A program made the position numbers and the translations under genes. The notes under the pieces were generated by a model, which saw only the letters and a list, made by a program, of their open reading frames with translations, ran no database searches and was not told the origin of the DNA. A DNA stretch of 57,709 bases from Anaerolineaceae bacterium (GTDB lineage: Bacteria > Chloroflexota > Anaerolineae > Promineifilales > Promineifilaceae), in the NCBI GenBank assembly GCA_002699125.1, contig PABI01000164.1:1-57709 (forward strand), read 5' to 3'. This document shows positions 7,710 through 16,822 of the stretch, piece after piece. How positions within the stretch are numbered: the stretch's first letter is position 1; every line of letters begins with the position of its first letter.

Positions 7710-9008
7710 ATGGATAAGTTTGACCAATCGATGAACAATATTTTAATGATCTCGCTGCACGGTTATGTGTCAGCTGAACCGGAGTTGGGCAAGCCAGATA
7801 CAGGTGGGCAGGTGGTGTACGTGCTGGAGTTAGCTAAGCGCTTTAGCCGCCTGGGCCGCCGGGTAGATTTGGTGACACGCCGTTTTGAAGACCAGCCAGA
7901 GTATGACGAAATCAACGAGAACTTGCGCGTGTGGCGTATTCCGTTTGGCGGCTCCGACTTTATTCGCAAAGAGGATATGCACGATTACATTGGCGACTTT
8001 GTCACTAATTTGCTTTCGGCCATTCGCTCGCGCAATATTCGCTACGATGTGATCTACTCCCATTATTGGGATGCAGGTTGGGCCGGGCAAAAGATTGCTG
8101 AGGAATTGGAAGTGCTGCATGTGCATACGCCGCATTCGCTGGGCTGGTGGAAGCAAAAAACGATGGGCACCGACCTAAGCGAAGAGGAGATGGAAACCAC
8201 CTACCGGTTTAAGGAGCGCATCCGCAAAGAGTTTTTAGTGTACCAGATGTGTGACCATGTCATCGCCACCACGGAGCCGCAGGCAGAGCTGCTGAAAAGT
8301 GAGTATGATTTACTGAACTCACGCATGACCGTTGTGCCGCCGGGGATGGATGAGAGTCGTTTTTCGCCTATACGGCAGGCGGAGATTAAGGAGTTGCAGC
8401 AGAAGTATGATTTGCGGGCTCATGATGTGTTGACGTTGGGGCGAATGGCCCATAATAAAGGGTACGATCTGTTGATTCGGTCTTTGCCTACGCTGTTTGA
8501 GCTGGTGCCAGAGGCGCGCTTGATTGCGGCCGTTGGCGGTGAGGATTCGGCTCAGGATGATGCTGGGGTAGCGACGCTGAAAGAGCTGGCGGATGAACTG
8601 GGCATCAATGAGCGCATTGTGTGGCGGCAATTTATTGAAGAGAAGGATCTGCCTGATTATTATCGGGCGGCGGCCGTTTTTTCCATGTCATCGCGTTATG
8701 AGCCGTTTGGCATGGTGGCCATCGAGGCCATGAGCTGTGGTACACCCACCGTCATTACAGTGCATGGCGGTTTGTATGAACTGATTGATTACGGCAAACA
8801 TGCGCTGTATGCGGATCCAAATCGGCCGTTGGAATACGGCACCATGCTGGCCATTCCCATGATGTATCCAGATTTGGGGCATCAGCTCTCGGTTGAGGGG
8901 GCGCGGTTTGCCCGGCGCAATTTTGGCTGGACGGGGATCGCCAAACAAATCTTGTCGATTTTTAATGCAGCTACGCAGCAAAGTGCCGGGGAAGTGCTAA
9001 AACCGTAG
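7710..9008 (+). CDS. GT4 glycosyltransferase, sucrose-phosphate or mannosylfructose-phosphate synthase type
   Basis: Cytoplasmic retaining glycosyltransferase of 432 residues with the GT-B fold. The N-terminal motif PDTGGQVVYVLELAK (about residues 30-44) and HTPHSLGWWK (near 140) are hallmarks of sucrose-phosphate synthase and the related mannosylfructose-phosphate synthase. The donor domain shows LGRMAHNKGYDLLIRSL and the E-x7-E motif EPFGMVAIE. The expected product is a disaccharide phosphate made from an NDP-sugar and fructose 6-phosphate, which the upstream HAD domain would dephosphorylate. Whether the donor is UDP-glucose or GDP-mannose cannot be told; the N-terminus (SLHGYVSAEPELGKPD) looks closer to the mannosylfructose branch as I remember it. 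ATG 7710 follows AAGGAG by about 10 nt. No N-terminal regulatory extension is present. Confidence 0.82.
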   Translation: MDKFDQSMNNILMISLHGYVSAEPELGKPDTGGQVVYVLELAKRFSRLGRRVDLVTRRFEDQPEYDEINENLRVWRIPFGGSDFIRKEDMHDYIGDFVTNLLSAIRSRNIRYDVIYSHYWDAGWAGQKIAEELEVLHVHTPHSLGWWKQKTMGTDLSEEEMETTYRFKERIRKEFLVYQMCDHVIATTEPQAELLKSEYDLLNSRMTVVPPGMDESRFSPIRQAEIKELQQKYDLRAHDVLTLGRMAHNKGYDLLIRSLPTLFELVPEARLIAAVGGEDSAQDDAGVATLKELADELGINERIVWRQFIEEKDLPDYYRAAAVFSMSSRYEPFGMVAIEAMSCGTPTVITVHGGLYELIDYGKHALYADPNRPLEYGTMLAIPMMYPDLGHQLSVEGARFARRNFGWTGIAKQILSIFNAATQQSAGEVLKP

Positions 9009-9037
9009 CACAGAAGATAAGAAGCAGGCTTGGGTGC

Positions 9038-12000
9038 TTAAATAACGGGAACAGGCACCTTTTCTAGAAAACGACTTAAGGCGTCTTGCACATCTTCAAT
9101 GCGGATTGGCTTGCTCAGATAATCGTCCATGCCGCAGGCAAGGTATTGCTCTTTGTCGCCGGTGAGGGCGTTGGCGGTGAGGGCGATGATATACGGCCGT
9201 TCCCCCGCTAAGTAACGCTTGTGAATCTGCCGTGTGGCGGTGAGGCCATCCATTTCCGGCATCTGTACGTCCATCAGAATGACGTCATATGGCTGCCGTT
9301 CTAATTGGGCCAGCACCTCGACGCCATTGGTCACCATATCGGCCTGGTAACCCAGTCGCTCCAAAATGCGTAAGGCTACCTTTTGGTTGATGAGATTGTC
9401 CTCGGCGATGAGCAGGCGCAGGGGCACGCCGGATGGTGTGATGGATCCCGCCGGTTTTGCGGCGGTTTGGGTGACTATAGGAGCTGAATCAAACAGCGTG
9501 ATGAGGGCATTGTAAAGACGGGACGGTTTTACCGGCTTAACAATATAGGGCACGGCCGTTTCGGCCACCCTCTTACTATTGCCTAGGGTCGTCATTAGGA
9601 TGAATGGGCAATTTAGCTGCCGCAGCGTGGAGATGAGGCGATCCGGATCATCTGCTGCTGATTCATTCAGTAACACGACGTCAAACGGCCGTGCCTCGTT
9701 AATCATCGCTTTACCTTGTGCCAACGATGGGGCTGCAACAGGTTTCATCCCCCACGATTTCAGGTTGTGGCATACAATGTTGCGATGCGAGTCGCAGCTG
9801 TCGATTACCAAAACCGGCCTGTTGGCCAACTGCGGTGGCTCCGCTGCCAGCACTGCATCCGACTTGTTTTTACCGCCGACCTTGGTGACTTCAATGCTGA
9901 AATAAAATGTTGATCCTGCCCCTTCTTCACTTTCTACCCAGACGGTGCCGCCCATCATCTGGGCCAACCGCCGGCTAATGGCCAGCCCCAGGCCAGTGCC
10001 GCCAAAACGGCGCGTTGTCGATGTGTCTACCTGGCTGAAGGATTTGAACAGATGCTGCATCCGCTCTTCTGGAATGCCAATACCGCTGTCTTGCACGGCG
10101 AACTGAATTTGGTAACGGCCGTTTCCTTCCCGAATCTGGCTTACCCGAACAAAGACACCCCCATCTTCTGTAAATTTCACGGCGTTGCCCACCAGATTCA
10201 TTAAAATTTGCCGCACGCGTGTCACATCGCCGCCTACCAACGTTGGCAGCGCTGGCTCAACCAGATAACCGATTTCCAGCTCTTTTACGGCCGCTTTAGT
10301 CGCTAAAAGATCCAAGACTTCTTCAACAACCAGACGTACATCAAAGGGATGGTTCTCCAAATCCAGTTTGCCCGCCTCAATTTTGGAAAAATCCAGAATG
10401 TCGTTGATGATGGTGGATAAGCCGTCGCTGCTGTTGCGAATGATTTGTACGTATTCTTGCTGAGTGGCGTTCAAAGGTGTGTCTTGCAGCAGACTGGTCA
10501 TCCCCACAATGCCGTTTAGCGGGGTTCGTATTTCGTGGCTCATGTTGGCCAGAAAGACAGATTTGGCCCGGGTGGCGGCCTCGGCCTTTACCTTGGCTTC
10601 GCGCAGCGTTGCTTCCTTGGCGATTCGCTCACGAATGTCGTGGTACATAATCAGGTAGCCTACTAACTGCCCATCGACCCAAATTGGGGCGGCATATCCT
10701 TCTACGTCAATGTAGGCTCCATCGCGATGCGGCCGTTTTGTTGTCGTTCGAATCGTTTCACCACGTCTCAAACTCTCTAAATTCGCTTTGAGCTCCTTTT
10801 CAGTGGCGTTGTCAGCAAACAGATTGCTTAAGTCTTGGTTAAACAGCATTTGTTTGTTATAGCCAAATAGCGCCTCAAATGCCGGATTGCAATCATCAAG
10901 CTGAAAATCAGTTTTTGTTGTGATAATGGCAATCGGTGAACTATCTAACAGCAGTTTAAAATATTGCGCCTGGCGGTGCGCCTCTGCTTCTGCCCGCTGC
11001 CGTTCCTGAATCTCTTTCTGCAGCGCTTCATTGCGCGACCGGTAAATCTCAGCTTCCCGTTCCGCCTCACGGATCTGGAAGCTGAGTTCCAACCCCTTTA
11101 CCTTGTCAGACAATTTCTTCTCAAACAGCTGTTCTCGGATTGATGCTAATTTCTTGTGGGCGGCAAACGCTTCTTGCCAATTGCCCAACTGTTCATGAAC
11201 ATTCACCACCTCTTGCAGTGCCTCAAACACGATGTTCATCGCATTTTCTTCGCTGGAAATGGCCAATGCCTCATTCAAATAGACCAGAGCTTGCTCCGGC
11301 TGCTGCTGCTTTAGCAAAATTTGGCCCAAATTTACCAGGGTATGTGAACGGCGAACGTGGGATTTGCTAATTTTGTTGCTTTCCAGATTGATCTGGACGT
11401 ACGCTTTGGCTTTTTCATATTCCCCAAGACCAATGTAAGCTTTCGCCACGCGGTCTCGCCCAGCGTGCAGCATAATGAGATTATTGGCCTTTTCCGCTGC
11501 CTCCAGACAGCGAAGGCCATAATCCAGCGCAACTTCATACTTTCCCATGTAGATATTGATTAAAGAGCAGTTGTTGAGCGTGGCTGGATTACTCTCCAAA
11601 TTTAAGGCGGCTTCCAGTTCAAGGCAGCTTAAAAAATAGCGGTAAGATTCTTCATAATCTTCTGCCATGCCATAGGCAACGCCCAGGGAGTTTTGGGCAT
11701 GTAATTCCTCTTGCAAATCACCCACTGCCCGGGCAACCTCTATCCCTTTAAGAGCGTATTGCAAGGCTTCGGCATGGTTACCAAAAATGGCGTATGAAAA
11801 GCCCACAGTGGTTAATGCCGCGGCGTATTCACTGGAGAAGTCGAGCGTTTCATAAATGGCAACTGCCTGTAACCCTCGTTGCAGTGCTGATTTCAGGTCA
11901 TTTAGTTTTGAGTGGGTGAAGCTTAGATGGCTCAAACTAGCCGCTAAGAGGTGTTGATCTGGATTCCGTTCAAATTCTTTGGATTGAACTAATTGGAATG

Positions 12001-12157
12001 CTTCCTCAGCATAGGCATGGGCGGCAAGTATATCAATCTCACGATTCGCTTTGCTTAGCTGATGCAAGAGCTTGATGCGGGGATACAGCTGCTTTGTTTT
12101 TGCCAAATTTTCTTTCAATGCCTCAATTGTGGCTTCTTTCCCATCGGTCTTTCCCAT
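9038..12157 (-). CDS. TPR-PAS hybrid sensor histidine kinase with two receiver domains
   Basis: A 1039-residue soluble sensor. Residues about 10-345 are TPR-like helical repeats, followed by a coiled coil (about 350-400). Next come a PAS domain (about 400-515), a HisKA with FLANMSHEIRTPLNG (His541), and a HATPase with NAVKF, DSGIGIP and GGTGLGL. A first receiver (about 778-890) has Asn831 in DVVLLNES where the phospho-acceptor Asp should be, so it is probably inactive. The second receiver (about 913-1035) is canonical: AEDN, Asp963 in LMDVQMPEMDG, and K in YLSKPI. I start at ATG 12157, behind GGAG at 6-7 nt, rather than at an in-frame GTG 18 nt upstream. No membrane segment is seen. The output partner is not encoded nearby. 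Confidence 0.85.
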   Translation of the reverse strand: MGKTDGKEATIEALKENLAKTKQLYPRIKLLHQLSKANREIDILAAHAYAEEAFQLVQSKEFERNPDQHLLAASLSHLSFTHSKLNDLKSALQRGLQAVAIYETLDFSSEYAAALTTVGFSYAIFGNHAEALQYALKGIEVARAVGDLQEELHAQNSLGVAYGMAEDYEESYRYFLSCLELEAALNLESNPATLNNCSLINIYMGKYEVALDYGLRCLEAAEKANNLIMLHAGRDRVAKAYIGLGEYEKAKAYVQINLESNKISKSHVRRSHTLVNLGQILLKQQQPEQALVYLNEALAISSEENAMNIVFEALQEVVNVHEQLGNWQEAFAAHKKLASIREQLFEKKLSDKVKGLELSFQIREAEREAEIYRSRNEALQKEIQERQRAEAEAHRQAQYFKLLLDSSPIAIITTKTDFQLDDCNPAFEALFGYNKQMLFNQDLSNLFADNATEKELKANLESLRRGETIRTTTKRPHRDGAYIDVEGYAAPIWVDGQLVGYLIMYHDIRERIAKEATLREAKVKAEAATRAKSVFLANMSHEIRTPLNGIVGMTSLLQDTPLNATQQEYVQIIRNSSDGLSTIINDILDFSKIEAGKLDLENHPFDVRLVVEEVLDLLATKAAVKELEIGYLVEPALPTLVGGDVTRVRQILMNLVGNAVKFTEDGGVFVRVSQIREGNGRYQIQFAVQDSGIGIPEERMQHLFKSFSQVDTSTTRRFGGTGLGLAISRRLAQMMGGTVWVESEEGAGSTFYFSIEVTKVGGKNKSDAVLAAEPPQLANRPVLVIDSCDSHRNIVCHNLKSWGMKPVAAPSLAQGKAMINEARPFDVVLLNESAADDPDRLISTLRQLNCPFILMTTLGNSKRVAETAVPYIVKPVKPSRLYNALITLFDSAPIVTQTAAKPAGSITPSGVPLRLLIAEDNLINQKVALRILERLGYQADMVTNGVEVLAQLERQPYDVILMDVQMPEMDGLTATRQIHKRYLAGERPYIIALTANALTGDKEQYLACGMDDYLSKPIRIEDVQDALSRFLEKVPVPVI

Positions 12158-12635
12158 TGCACTCTCCAAACGCACAAAGAATAAAGTTGAGACATTTGCT
12201 CTCCGTGAGGGTAGGGGTAAGTCAGGAGAAGATCAATAGGTCTTTTGGTAGGAGACTGAGCGTTCTGGTACTTAAGTCACGCTGAAATTATTGCTGCAAC
12301 CCATTACCCTGCTTACATATCTTGATTACGACAGAATTATTGTGTTTTCCTGATAAGAACACAAACGAATGGCTGTTCAGTAACACATTGTCAGGCAGAA
12401 ACCCGTGAAGAAGGTCCATCTCTGCCCCGAATATATATTTTTTGAATAATTGTGTAATCGGCAAAAAGCTTTTGAGAAAAACAAGCCGTCATTTTGCCGA
12501 TTACATAGTAAAAGCGGGAGAAATGACTTTACCAATTGTCATTAACTTTCCCGCTTTTACACGAATCCTCCGTAGTTCTTGAAGTTTTGCGCAGGGCTGT
12601 GTTGCCGGTCAGTCAGCAAAAGGAGCAGAATAGCA
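12158..12635. other. Gene-free interval of 478 nt between divergent genes
   Basis: This gap lies between the divergent starts of the hybrid kinase and the DUF1800 gene and must hold both promoters. It is AT-rich around 12420-12455 and contains two consecutive long hairpins, listed separately. I see no convincing open frame with a ribosome binding site. Confidence 0.6.
12454..12560. repeat. Two consecutive perfect-stem hairpins
   Basis: The first stem pairs 12454-12466 (GTAATCGGCAAAA) with 12492-12504, 13 of 13. The second pairs 12508-12519 (GTAAAAGCGGGA) with 12549-12560, 12 of 12, and has further partial pairing inside the loop (ATGAC with GTCAT). Only three bases separate the two elements. 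The second hairpin ends about 75 nt before the DUF1800 start. This could be a leader structure, a bidirectional terminator or a repeat remnant. Confidence 0.65.
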
Positions 12636-14348
12636 ATGGCTTCAACGAGCCGACGGGGTTTTTTCCGTCAATTATTCAACCCGCCTGACTTTGAAATACA
12701 GGGCATCGGCGGAGCCGCACGCAGCAGCACCCTCACCGCTGAACAAGAAGCATCACGCTTTTTGGCCCAGGCCACGTTAGGGGCCGATCTGGCCCTTATC
12801 CAGCAGGTGGCGGCAATGGGCATCGAGCCGTGGATCGACGCCCAGTTTGCCCTCCCCCAAAGCCAACTCCTCGATTATTTATACGCCGAGCTGTACGACG
12901 AGAACGAGATTGGCAACAGCAGCCCGTGGCGTGAACTGTTTCGTTATGCCCTGTGGCAAACCACGCTGTACGGCAATGACCTGCTGCGGCAGCGCGTAGC
13001 CCTGGCCCTCAGCGAAATTTTTGTCATCTCCACGGAGACGGATGCCATTTACGGCGTGGCCAACGGCGCGGCGGACTGGTATGACATGCTGCTGCGCAAT
13101 GCCTTCGGCAACTTTCGCGACCTGCTGCAGGACGTCACGCTGCATCCACTGATGGGCAGCTTTCTTAGCCACGCGGGCAACCGCAAAACCGATCTGTCGC
13201 AGAATCGCTTCCCTGATGAAAATTACGCTCGCGAATGTATGCAGCTGTTTACCATTGGCCTCTTTTTGCTTAACGACGATGGCTCGCTGATTTTGGACGG
13301 CAACAATGAGCCAATTCCCACCTACGACAACAGCCACATCACGGAGTTTGCCAAGATTTTCACCGGCTTGCAGTACGATGTTGAGGGTGATCCACACATC
13401 TGGTGGACGCCTGATTTTACGACTGGTTGGCTGAATCCGTATACGGCCGTTCGCCCCCTAAAAATGTGGGATTCCGAACACGAACCCGGCAGCAAAACGC
13501 TGCTCAACGGCTACGTGGTGCCCAACGGCCAAACCGGCATGGCAGACGTGACCGAGGCGCTGGATCACCTGTTCAACCATCCCAACGTGGGGCCATTCAT
13601 CGGCCGGCAGCTTATCCAACGGCTGGTGAAATCCAATCCCTCTCCGGCGTACATTGGGCGGGTAACGGCCGCTTTCAACGACAACGGTTCCGGCGTACGC
13701 GGCGACATGCAGGCCGTCATCAAAGCCATCTTGTTGGATGATGAAGCGCGCAATCCGGCCCATATCAACGACCCTACTCATGGCAAACTCCGCGAGCCGT
13801 TTTTCCGCTTTACCCAGCTGGTGCGCGCCTTTCATTATGAAAATCCGCAGGGTAAATTTTGGGATGCCGGCTGGGGTGTGGAAAACGATTTGCGCCAATA
13901 CATGTTTAATGCACCCAGCGTCTTCAACTTTTTCTCCCCTGGCTACAGTCCGCCCGGCGCGCTCAGCGCCAGCGGACTGACCGGGCCGGAGTTCCAGCTG
14001 ATGAACAGCTACACCGCCATCTCCACGATCAACTTCTGGTATTCGCGGCTGTGGTGGGGCTACGTGATTGACTTGCCTGATGAGATTACAGAAATTAAAG
14101 GCCAAACCTACGATTTGGATCAACCGCAGCCCGATTTGAGCTACGAGGTGACGTTGGTTAGCAACATTTCCTCCCTGATCGATCACCTCGATTTGGTGCT
14201 CACCTCGGGTACGATGTCTACGGAAATGCGAGGGGTTATTGAAACGGCCGTTACCGGCTACGATGATGACGGTGCCAGCGCCGAAAGCATTGTCCGCTTT
14301 GCCATCTTCCTCTTCATGAGCTGCCCCGAGTACGCCGTACGGGTTTAG
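12636..14348 (+). CDS. DUF1800 family protein
   Basis: A 570-residue member of the DUF1800 family, whose biochemical role is unknown. Typical features are the opening ASRFLAQATLGADLALIQQV, then WIDAQF, the central FPDENYARECMQLFTIGL, and later FIGRQLIQRLVKSNP and PSVFNFFSPGYSPPG. The N-terminus has twin arginines (STSRRGFFRQLF) but no clear hydrophobic stretch after them, so Tat export is uncertain. ATG 12636 is preceded by AAGGAG; an earlier in-frame TTG has no such site. A DUF1501 gene follows 93 nt downstream on the same strand. The two families are very often adjacent and probably work together at the cell surface. Confidence 0.85.
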   Translation: MASTSRRGFFRQLFNPPDFEIQGIGGAARSSTLTAEQEASRFLAQATLGADLALIQQVAAMGIEPWIDAQFALPQSQLLDYLYAELYDENEIGNSSPWRELFRYALWQTTLYGNDLLRQRVALALSEIFVISTETDAIYGVANGAADWYDMLLRNAFGNFRDLLQDVTLHPLMGSFLSHAGNRKTDLSQNRFPDENYARECMQLFTIGLFLLNDDGSLILDGNNEPIPTYDNSHITEFAKIFTGLQYDVEGDPHIWWTPDFTTGWLNPYTAVRPLKMWDSEHEPGSKTLLNGYVVPNGQTGMADVTEALDHLFNHPNVGPFIGRQLIQRLVKSNPSPAYIGRVTAAFNDNGSGVRGDMQAVIKAILLDDEARNPAHINDPTHGKLREPFFRFTQLVRAFHYENPQGKFWDAGWGVENDLRQYMFNAPSVFNFFSPGYSPPGALSASGLTGPEFQLMNSYTAISTINFWYSRLWWGYVIDLPDEITEIKGQTYDLDQPQPDLSYEVTLVSNISSLIDHLDLVLTSGTMSTEMRGVIETAVTGYDDDGASAESIVRFAIFLFMSCPEYAVRV

Positions 14349-14356
14349 AAATTAGA

Positions 14357-14421
14357 GCCACAGAGGACACAGAGAAAAAAGAGAAAGAAAAAATCTCTTA
14401 ACTCTCTGTGCCCTCTGTGGC
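14357..14421. repeat. Inverted repeat of the CCACAGAGGACACAGAG family
   Basis: Arms 14357-14375 and 14403-14421 are 19 nt each with one mismatch, around an AT-rich loop. It lies between the DUF1800 and DUF1501 genes, so it may act as an intra-operon processing or attenuation hairpin. A single related arm is found at 55928-55947. Confidence 0.7.
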
Positions 14422-14441
14422 AAAAATCTTGGAGAAACAAC

Positions 14442-15911
14442 ATGCCATATAAAATGAACCGACGACAATTTCTAGGCAGTGCCAGCTGTGCGGCCGTTGG
14501 CTCCGCCTCGCTCTTTTCTACCCTGATGAACCTGCGCATGACGAATACGGCCGCAGCCCAACATCTGCCCATCTCGCCCCTTTCGGCCAATGCACTGGCC
14601 GGCGGCAGCGACTACAAGGCGCTGGTCTGCATCTTCCTGGCCGGCGGCAACGACTCGTTCAACATGCTTGTGCCGCGCAGCAATGCCGAGTACAGCGAAT
14701 ACGCCACCATCCGCGCCGACCTGGCCCTGCCGCAGGGTGATCTCATTCCGCTGAACGCGCTGGATACAAACGGCCGTGAGTACGGCATACATCCCGCCAT
14801 GCCCGAAGTGGCCCAACTGTTCAATTCGGGACAGCTCGCTTTTGTGGCCAACGTGGGCACGCTGGTGGAACCCACCACGCTGGCGGGCATCGAATCCGGC
14901 CTGGCCAAGCTGCCGTTGGGCCTGTACTCGCACAGCGACCAGATCATGCATTGGCAAACCTCCGTGCCGGACAAGCGCACCGGTTTTGGCTGGGGCGGGC
15001 GTACGGCCGATCTGCTCAAAGCGCTCAACGACAATGACACCATCTCCATGAACATCTCCCTGGCCGGTACCAATCTGTTCCAGACCGGCACGACACTCAC
15101 CGAGTACAGCGTGGTGCCCTGGGGCAACGGCGCGGTGCAAATTCACGGCCACGACGACATCTGGTGGTCGCGTCACGTGCTGCAAAACGCGGCCATCGAG
15201 TCGATGCTGGATATGGCTTACCAAAACCTGTTTGACCAGACCTTTGCCAACAGCACGCGTTCGGCCGTGGATGGGGCCGCCTTGTTTGCCACGGCCATTG
15301 AGAACGTGCCGCCGTTTATCACCCAGTTTTCCGACAACTATTTCTCGGAAAGCCTGGCGATGGTGGCCAAGACGATTGCGGTGCGTAATGTGTTGGGTTT
15401 CCGCCGCCAGACGTTCTTTGTGATGCTGGGCGGCTGGGACCACCATGATGAGGTTTTGAACAACCAGATGGCGATGCTGTCGATTGTGAGCCAGGGGATG
15501 AAGGAGTTTCAGGATGCGATGGTGGAGCTAGGCGTGCAAAATGACGTCACCACCTTCACCGCCAGCGATTTCGGCCGTACGCTTACTTCCAACGGACAGG
15601 GTTCCGACCACGCCTGGGGTGGCAACCATATGGTTATGGGCGGCTCGGTGAAGGGTAGTCGGGTCTATGGCGACTTTCCTTCGCTGTACGAGGACAATCC
15701 GCTGGATACGGGTCGCGGGCGGCTCATCCCCACCACTTCCTGCGACGAATATTTTGCCGAGATGGCCCTCTGGTTTGGCGTGGCTCCAGGTGATTTGGCC
15801 GCGGTGTTCCCCAATATCGGCCGTTTTTACGACACCGGTTCAGACGAATCCCCGCTGGGCTTCCTGGCGAATTTGTCAGAGCAAGTGTATCTACCGTTTG
15901 TAACCCGATAA
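14442..15911 (+). CDS. DUF1501 family protein, Tat-exported
   Basis: A 489-residue protein of the DUF1501 family, which has a sulfatase/alkaline-phosphatase-like fold. The N-terminus is a classic twin-arginine signal: MNRRQFLGSASCAAVGSASL followed by an alanine-rich end (TAAAQH). Family motifs are VCIFLAGGNDSFNMLVP near 65, HSDQIMHWQTS near 165, MLGGWDHHDEV near 325 and FTASDFGRTLTSNGQGSDHA near 370. These His/Asp-rich motifs suggest metal binding. The partner is the DUF1800 gene upstream. ATG 14442 follows GGAGA; an internal Met four codons on is an alternative. The gene ends just before a strong hairpin. Confidence 0.87.
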   Translation: MPYKMNRRQFLGSASCAAVGSASLFSTLMNLRMTNTAAAQHLPISPLSANALAGGSDYKALVCIFLAGGNDSFNMLVPRSNAEYSEYATIRADLALPQGDLIPLNALDTNGREYGIHPAMPEVAQLFNSGQLAFVANVGTLVEPTTLAGIESGLAKLPLGLYSHSDQIMHWQTSVPDKRTGFGWGGRTADLLKALNDNDTISMNISLAGTNLFQTGTTLTEYSVVPWGNGAVQIHGHDDIWWSRHVLQNAAIESMLDMAYQNLFDQTFANSTRSAVDGAALFATAIENVPPFITQFSDNYFSESLAMVAKTIAVRNVLGFRRQTFFVMLGGWDHHDEVLNNQMAMLSIVSQGMKEFQDAMVELGVQNDVTTFTASDFGRTLTSNGQGSDHAWGGNHMVMGGSVKGSRVYGDFPSLYEDNPLDTGRGRLIPTTSCDEYFAEMALWFGVAPGDLAAVFPNIGRFYDTGSDESPLGFLANLSEQVYLPFVTR

Positions 15912-15915
15912 AATT

Positions 15916-15968
15916 GTAGCCGCGGATTCTTTCCGCGCTCCCTCAACGCGGAAAGAATCCGCGGCTAC
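15916..15968. terminator. Perfect 22-bp stem hairpin between convergent genes
   Basis: Bases 15916-15937 pair perfectly with 15947-15968 around the 9-nt loop CTCCCTCAA. It lies 4 nt past the DUF1501 stop. The stop codon TAG of the convergent ureohydrolase gene lies inside its right arm (15965-15967). It probably stops transcription from both sides, although there is no U-run. It looks like another member of the repeat families found at gene borders here. Confidence 0.65.
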
Positions 15969-16804
15969 GCGAGTAATTTTACTGCAATTTCCTTGAGCAG
16001 CTTGGCGGCAACGGCCGTTGTCATTCCTACCACATCACGGACAGGATTTAACTCCACAATGTCCGCCCCCACTAGCGGCACATCGATTGCCTGAATCAGG
16101 TCGATCACTTCTCGCGTCGTCAACCCACCCGGCTCGTGATGCGACACGCCAGGAGCAAATGCCGGGTCCAACCCGTCTAAATCCAGCGACAGATAAAGTG
16201 GCCCGGTCAGGTTAAGTGCCATTCCCGGCTGCCACTCTGCCATCTGGATGATTTCCACGCCAAACTTGTCTGCCTGTGCTTTTTGCTGGGCGTTTAACGT
16301 GCGGATGCCCACCTGCACCAGCCGCCGCGCCAGACCGGCCTCCATGATCCGGGCAAACGGGCAGGCGTGCGACACGCGGCTGCCTTCAAACTCGTCGTAC
16401 AAATCCGGGTGGGCGTCGATGTGCAAAATGGTGAGATCGGGATATTGGGCGGCAAATGCCTGAACGATTGGGAATGTCACGGCGTGATCGCCACCCAGCG
16501 ACAGCACCCGGGCATCTTTTTCCAGCAGGCTGGCGATGTGCCTGGTGATGGTCGGGGAGCCATCCGCCTGCCAGGTGCCTGGTCCCAGCGGCACGTCACC
16601 CACGTTCAGCAGGCGCGGCTCTCGCCCCAAATCATGCCCGTTCTCGGCGCACAGATTAGACGACCCGCTGTGAAGCATCTGCCGAATCTGACCCGGTGCC
16701 TGTGCCGGTCCCCGCAAAAACGACGAATTCTCATCCGACGGCACACCCACAAGTGCCACCATGCCGGGTTGCAAATGGTTGAGGTTGGTTTGAAAATAGT
16801 TCAT
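15965..16804 (-). CDS. Ureohydrolase (agmatinase/arginase/formimidoylglutamase family)
   Basis: A 279-residue binuclear manganese hydrolase that cleaves a guanidino or formimino group. All six metal ligands of the family are visible: GGDH (His107), DAHPD (Asp130, His132, Asp134) and SLDLDGLDPAFAPG (Asp208, Asp210). Substrate-specific loops do not settle the choice between agmatine, arginine and formiminoglutamate; agmatinase is the most likely. The start is ATG 16804 with GGAGAAAG upstream; an in-frame upstream Met would place the start inside a repeat. The stop codon is supplied by the hairpin at 15916-15968. It is probably read from its own promoter or with the homocysteine methyltransferase-like gene 104 nt upstream. 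Confidence 0.83.
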   Translation of the reverse strand: MNYFQTNLNHLQPGMVALVGVPSDENSSFLRGPAQAPGQIRQMLHSGSSNLCAENGHDLGREPRLLNVGDVPLGPGTWQADGSPTITRHIASLLEKDARVLSLGGDHAVTFPIVQAFAAQYPDLTILHIDAHPDLYDEFEGSRVSHACPFARIMEAGLARRLVQVGIRTLNAQQKAQADKFGVEIIQMAEWQPGMALNLTGPLYLSLDLDGLDPAFAPGVSHHEPGGLTTREVIDLIQAIDVPLVGADIVELNPVRDVVGMTTAVAAKLLKEIAVKLLA

Positions 16805-16822
16805 ATGACTTTCTCCGTGTGG

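Noticed and set aside
12636..12700. Tat signal peptide on the DUF1800 protein
   Set aside because: Twin arginines are present (STSRRGFFRQLF) but no hydrophobic core follows, so export by Tat is not supported.
14472..15446. A 324-codon open frame antisense to the DUF1501 gene
   Set aside because: It runs opposite a well-conserved gene, has no ribosome binding site and its product has the His/Gln/Arg-rich composition of an antisense shadow. The same holds for the frames opposite the HAD fusion (6010-6828) and the DUF1800 gene (13458-14186).
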